Shown here one piece after another: positions 5,691-8,106 of a stretch of DNA of 8,106 nt. Position numbers and translations under genes: made by a program. The notes beneath the pieces were generated by a model. It had not been told where the DNA came from, did not search any database, and saw only the letters and a list, made by a program, of their open reading frames with translations. The stretch is from the NCBI GenBank assembly GCA_046313675.1, contig JBKBXU010000219.1:1-8106 (forward strand), read 5' to 3'. The stretch comes from JBKBXU01 sp046313675. Lineage in GTDB: Bacteria; Bacteroidota; Bacteroidia; Cytophagales; Cytophagaceae. Each line of letters opens with the position of its first letter. Position 1 is the stretch's first letter.

Positions 5691-8106
5691 ATGTACCTCA
5701 ACTGTCACTCCTGGTTTTCGCTCAGATACGGCACCTTTTCTCCCGAGGAACTGGTAGCCGAAGCATTGGACAAAGGCGCTGAAGCCCTGGCCCTGACGGA
5801 TATCAACAATACCTCCGCCACCTTCGATTTCTNNNNNNNNNNTGCCTTAAAAGCGGCATTAAACCCATTGCAGGCATAGAATTTCGCAACGGCGACCAAC
5901 TGCTGTACATCGGACTGGCAGCAAATAACGAAGGATTCAGAGAACTTAACGCCTTCCTTTCCTACCATAACGCCACCAAAAAGGCCTTGCCCGAAAAAGC
6001 TCCGGCTTTTGATCATGCATACATCATCTATCGCTTTACCTCTGTTCCGGTAGAAACTCTGAGAGAAAACGAATACCTAGGCATCAAAATATGTGAACTA
6101 AACAAACTGGTCACCTTAAACCTGGCCCCTTACCGGGACAAGCTGGTCATGCTGCACCCCGTAACCTTCAGGGATAAGAAAGGTTACAATACCCATCGCC
6201 TGCTGCGGGCGATTGATAAAAATACCCTGCTGAGTAAAATCAGCACAGAAGAGCAAGCCTCCACTGATGAAAGCATGCTTCACATAGACAAGCTGCTCGG
6301 TGCGTATGGGCGGTATTCCTGGATCATACAAAATACTATGAAACTCATGGATAGCTGCTCCATTCATTTTGACAACAAAAGCAAAAACAGGGAAACCCTC
6401 ACAGGCGACCTGAGCGATGACCGATTGCTGCTGGAAAAGCTTGCCATGGAAGGCCTGGAACAGCGCTACGGACGACGAAACAAAGTCGCCAAGGAACGCC
6501 TGGCCAAAGAACTGGACATTATAAACAAGCTGGGTTTTAATGCCTACTTTCTAATCACCTGGGACATATTGCGCTATGCCTCCAACCGCAACTTTGCCCA
6601 CGTAGGCCGCGGAAGTGGTGCCAACAGCGTCGTCGCCTATTGCCTGCGCATTACCGATGTGGATCCCATAGAACTGGACCTGTATTTTGAGCGGTTTCTC
6701 AATCCCTACCGAACTTCCCCACCGGATTTTGACATAGACTTCTCCTGGAAAGAACGCGACGAGGTGACGGATTATATCTTTAAGCGCTACGGCCATAAAA
6801 ACACTGCTCTGCTGGCTACCTACAACACCTTTAAAGGAAAATCTATTATCAGGGAATTAGGAAAGGTATTCGGACTTCCCAAGCCGGAGATTGACATTAT
6901 TACCAGCACCCGAAATCCGGCGCTCTCGCCAGATAAGGACGATATTGTCAAAGCCGTTTTCAAGTACGGCCAATACCTGCAGGACTTCCCCAACTACCTG
7001 AGCATCCATGCCGGGGGCGTGCTGATCGGCCAAAATCAGATCAACTGCTATACCGCCACCGACCTGCCGCCAAAGGGCTTTCCCATCACCCATTTCGATA
7101 TGTTTGTGGCCGAAGACATGGGTTTCTACAAGTACGACATTCTCAGCCAGCGGGGCCTGGGACATATAAAAGATGCCATCAGCATCATTCAAAAAAACAC
7201 AGGCAAAGCCATAAACGCTGATCCGGAGAAAGCCAAAAAAGACCCCAAAGTGCGCGAGCATATACAAGTAGCCAAAACCATCGGATGCTTTTACATAGAA
7301 TCGCCCGGCATGCGCATGCTACTGCGAAAGCTGCGCTGCCAGGATTATCTGACACTGGTGGCGGCCAGCTCCATTATACGTCCGGGCGTGGCACAGTCGG
7401 GTATGATGCAGCAATACATCAGCCGGTTTCATAATCCCGAAAAAATTCAGTACCTGCACCCTAAAATGGAGGAACTGCTTAAGGAAACCTATGGGGTCAT
7501 GGTTTATCAGGAAGACGTGATCAAAGTCGCCCACCACTTTGCCGGGCTCGACCTGGGCGAGGCCGACGTGCTGCGAAGGGCTATGTCCGGAAAGTACCGC
7601 GGGCATTCCGGTTTTAAACTTATACAAGAGAAATTCTTCGCCAATTGTAAGGAAAAAGGCTATTCCGACAACCTAACCAAAGAAGTATGGCGGCAGATGG
7701 AAAGCTTTGGCGGCTACTCCTTCTCCAAGGCCCATTCTGCCAGTTTTGCCGTGGAAAGCTACCAAAGCCTTTACCTGAAGACACACCACCCCCTGGAGTT
7801 TTGTGTAGCCGTGGTCAATAATTTCGGAGGTTTTTACAATACCGAATTTTACCTGCACGAAGCCCGCATGGCCGGTGGGGACATACAGGCGACCTGTGTA
7901 AAACACAGCGATCACCTAACCACCATTGACGGGAAAACAATCTACCTAGGCTTTATACACATCAAAGATTTTGAAGGAAAACTGGCTGAAATTATCGTGG
8001 CAGAGCGAGATAGTAATGGCCCATATAAATCGCTGAACGACCTGATAAAACGGGTTTCTTTGCCACCGGAGCAACTCAACATCCTTATTCGTACAGGCGC
8101 CCTGCG
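5691..8106 (+). CDS. dnaE: DNA polymerase III alpha subunit, short DnaE2/ImuC-like form, 3' end missing
   Basis: The gene encodes a C-family DNA polymerase. The 47 codons before the ten-N gap and the 754 after it (frame beginning at 5843) form one protein; the frame shift across the gap comes from its placeholder length. The N-terminal PHP domain is altered: NCHS stands where HxH is usual and LTDINN follows LALTD, so its metal site is probably non-functional. The palm has GRGSGANS (6605-6628) and PPDFDIDF (6719-6742); the last two aspartates there, plus the one in KYDIL (codon at 7136), correspond to E. coli D401, D403 and D555. Later come YQEDVIKVAHHF, RRAMSGK and the GYSFSKAHSASFAV region. 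Recall suggests a short Bacteroidota paralogue of about 1000 residues, often linked to error-prone repair genes, so about 180 residues lie beyond the window. No Shine-Dalgarno site is visible. Polymerase identity is firm; the repair role is inferred. Confidence 0.92.
5833..5842. other. Assembly gap (10 N) inside the polymerase gene
   Basis: The frame before the gap ends TTC-T and the frame after it resumes TGC-CTT. The true missing length must therefore be two more than a multiple of three, such as 8 or 11, not 10. Comparison with the remembered family sequence favours about 8. Confidence 0.85.

Noticed and set aside
5705..7915. Several open minus-strand frames opposite the polymerase gene
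   Set aside because: They mirror the codon pattern of the polymerase, have no family features, and the plus-strand frame is continuous and strongly conserved in motifs.

Overview
The window looks like part of a Bacteroidota chromosome; the order cannot be fixed from the sequence. Several things point there: AT-rich intergenic DNA with weak or absent Shine-Dalgarno sites, a perfect Bacteroidota-type -7 promoter element (TACCTTTG) before the last gene, an ECF sigma factor overlapping a four-helix membrane protein, a large membrane-anchored protein of a type I know only from this phylum, and a short DnaE starting MYLNCHSWFS. Two runs of exactly ten N (3513-3522 and 5833-5842) mark scaffold joins, so this is draft sequence.

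Left part (1-3487). The window opens inside a plus-strand gene for a membrane-anchored surface/periplasmic protein. It converges on a minus-strand run of three genes, and a strong two-way hairpin terminator (1471-1503) lies between them. Read in transcription order, the minus run encodes an ECF sigma factor, a four-pass membrane protein overlapping it by 14 bp (a likely anti-sigma or sensor partner), and a CPBP-family intramembrane protease 58 bp further on. The three could form one membrane-signalling unit.

Middle part (3488-4951). A secreted outer-membrane beta-barrel protein is transcribed divergently from the sigma factor. It converges on a minus-strand gene for a small soluble protein of unknown function with an apparent internal duplication.

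Repeat-rich part (4952-5690). A small four-helix-bundle gene of the 23S rRNA intervening-sequence protein family (TIGR02436-like) sits between two repeat blocks built from AATTACGAAT and its complement ATTCGTAATT. The two blocks match each other as direct repeats at both their left and right ends. The outer ends of the whole unit (about 4963-5624) carry a 12-bp perfect inverted repeat. The gene itself is broken by loss of one base near 5368. This gene-plus-repeats unit is the most unusual structure in the window.

Right part (5691-8106). A short DNA polymerase III alpha-type polymerase (DnaE2/ImuC-like in size and N-terminus) runs off the end. All three catalytic aspartates are visible, while its PHP metal site is degenerate. 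Its promoter is bracketed by two copies of a 15-bp palindromic sequence, which suggests repressor control of a possible damage-response polymerase. This gene is visibly richer in G+C than the rest of the window.
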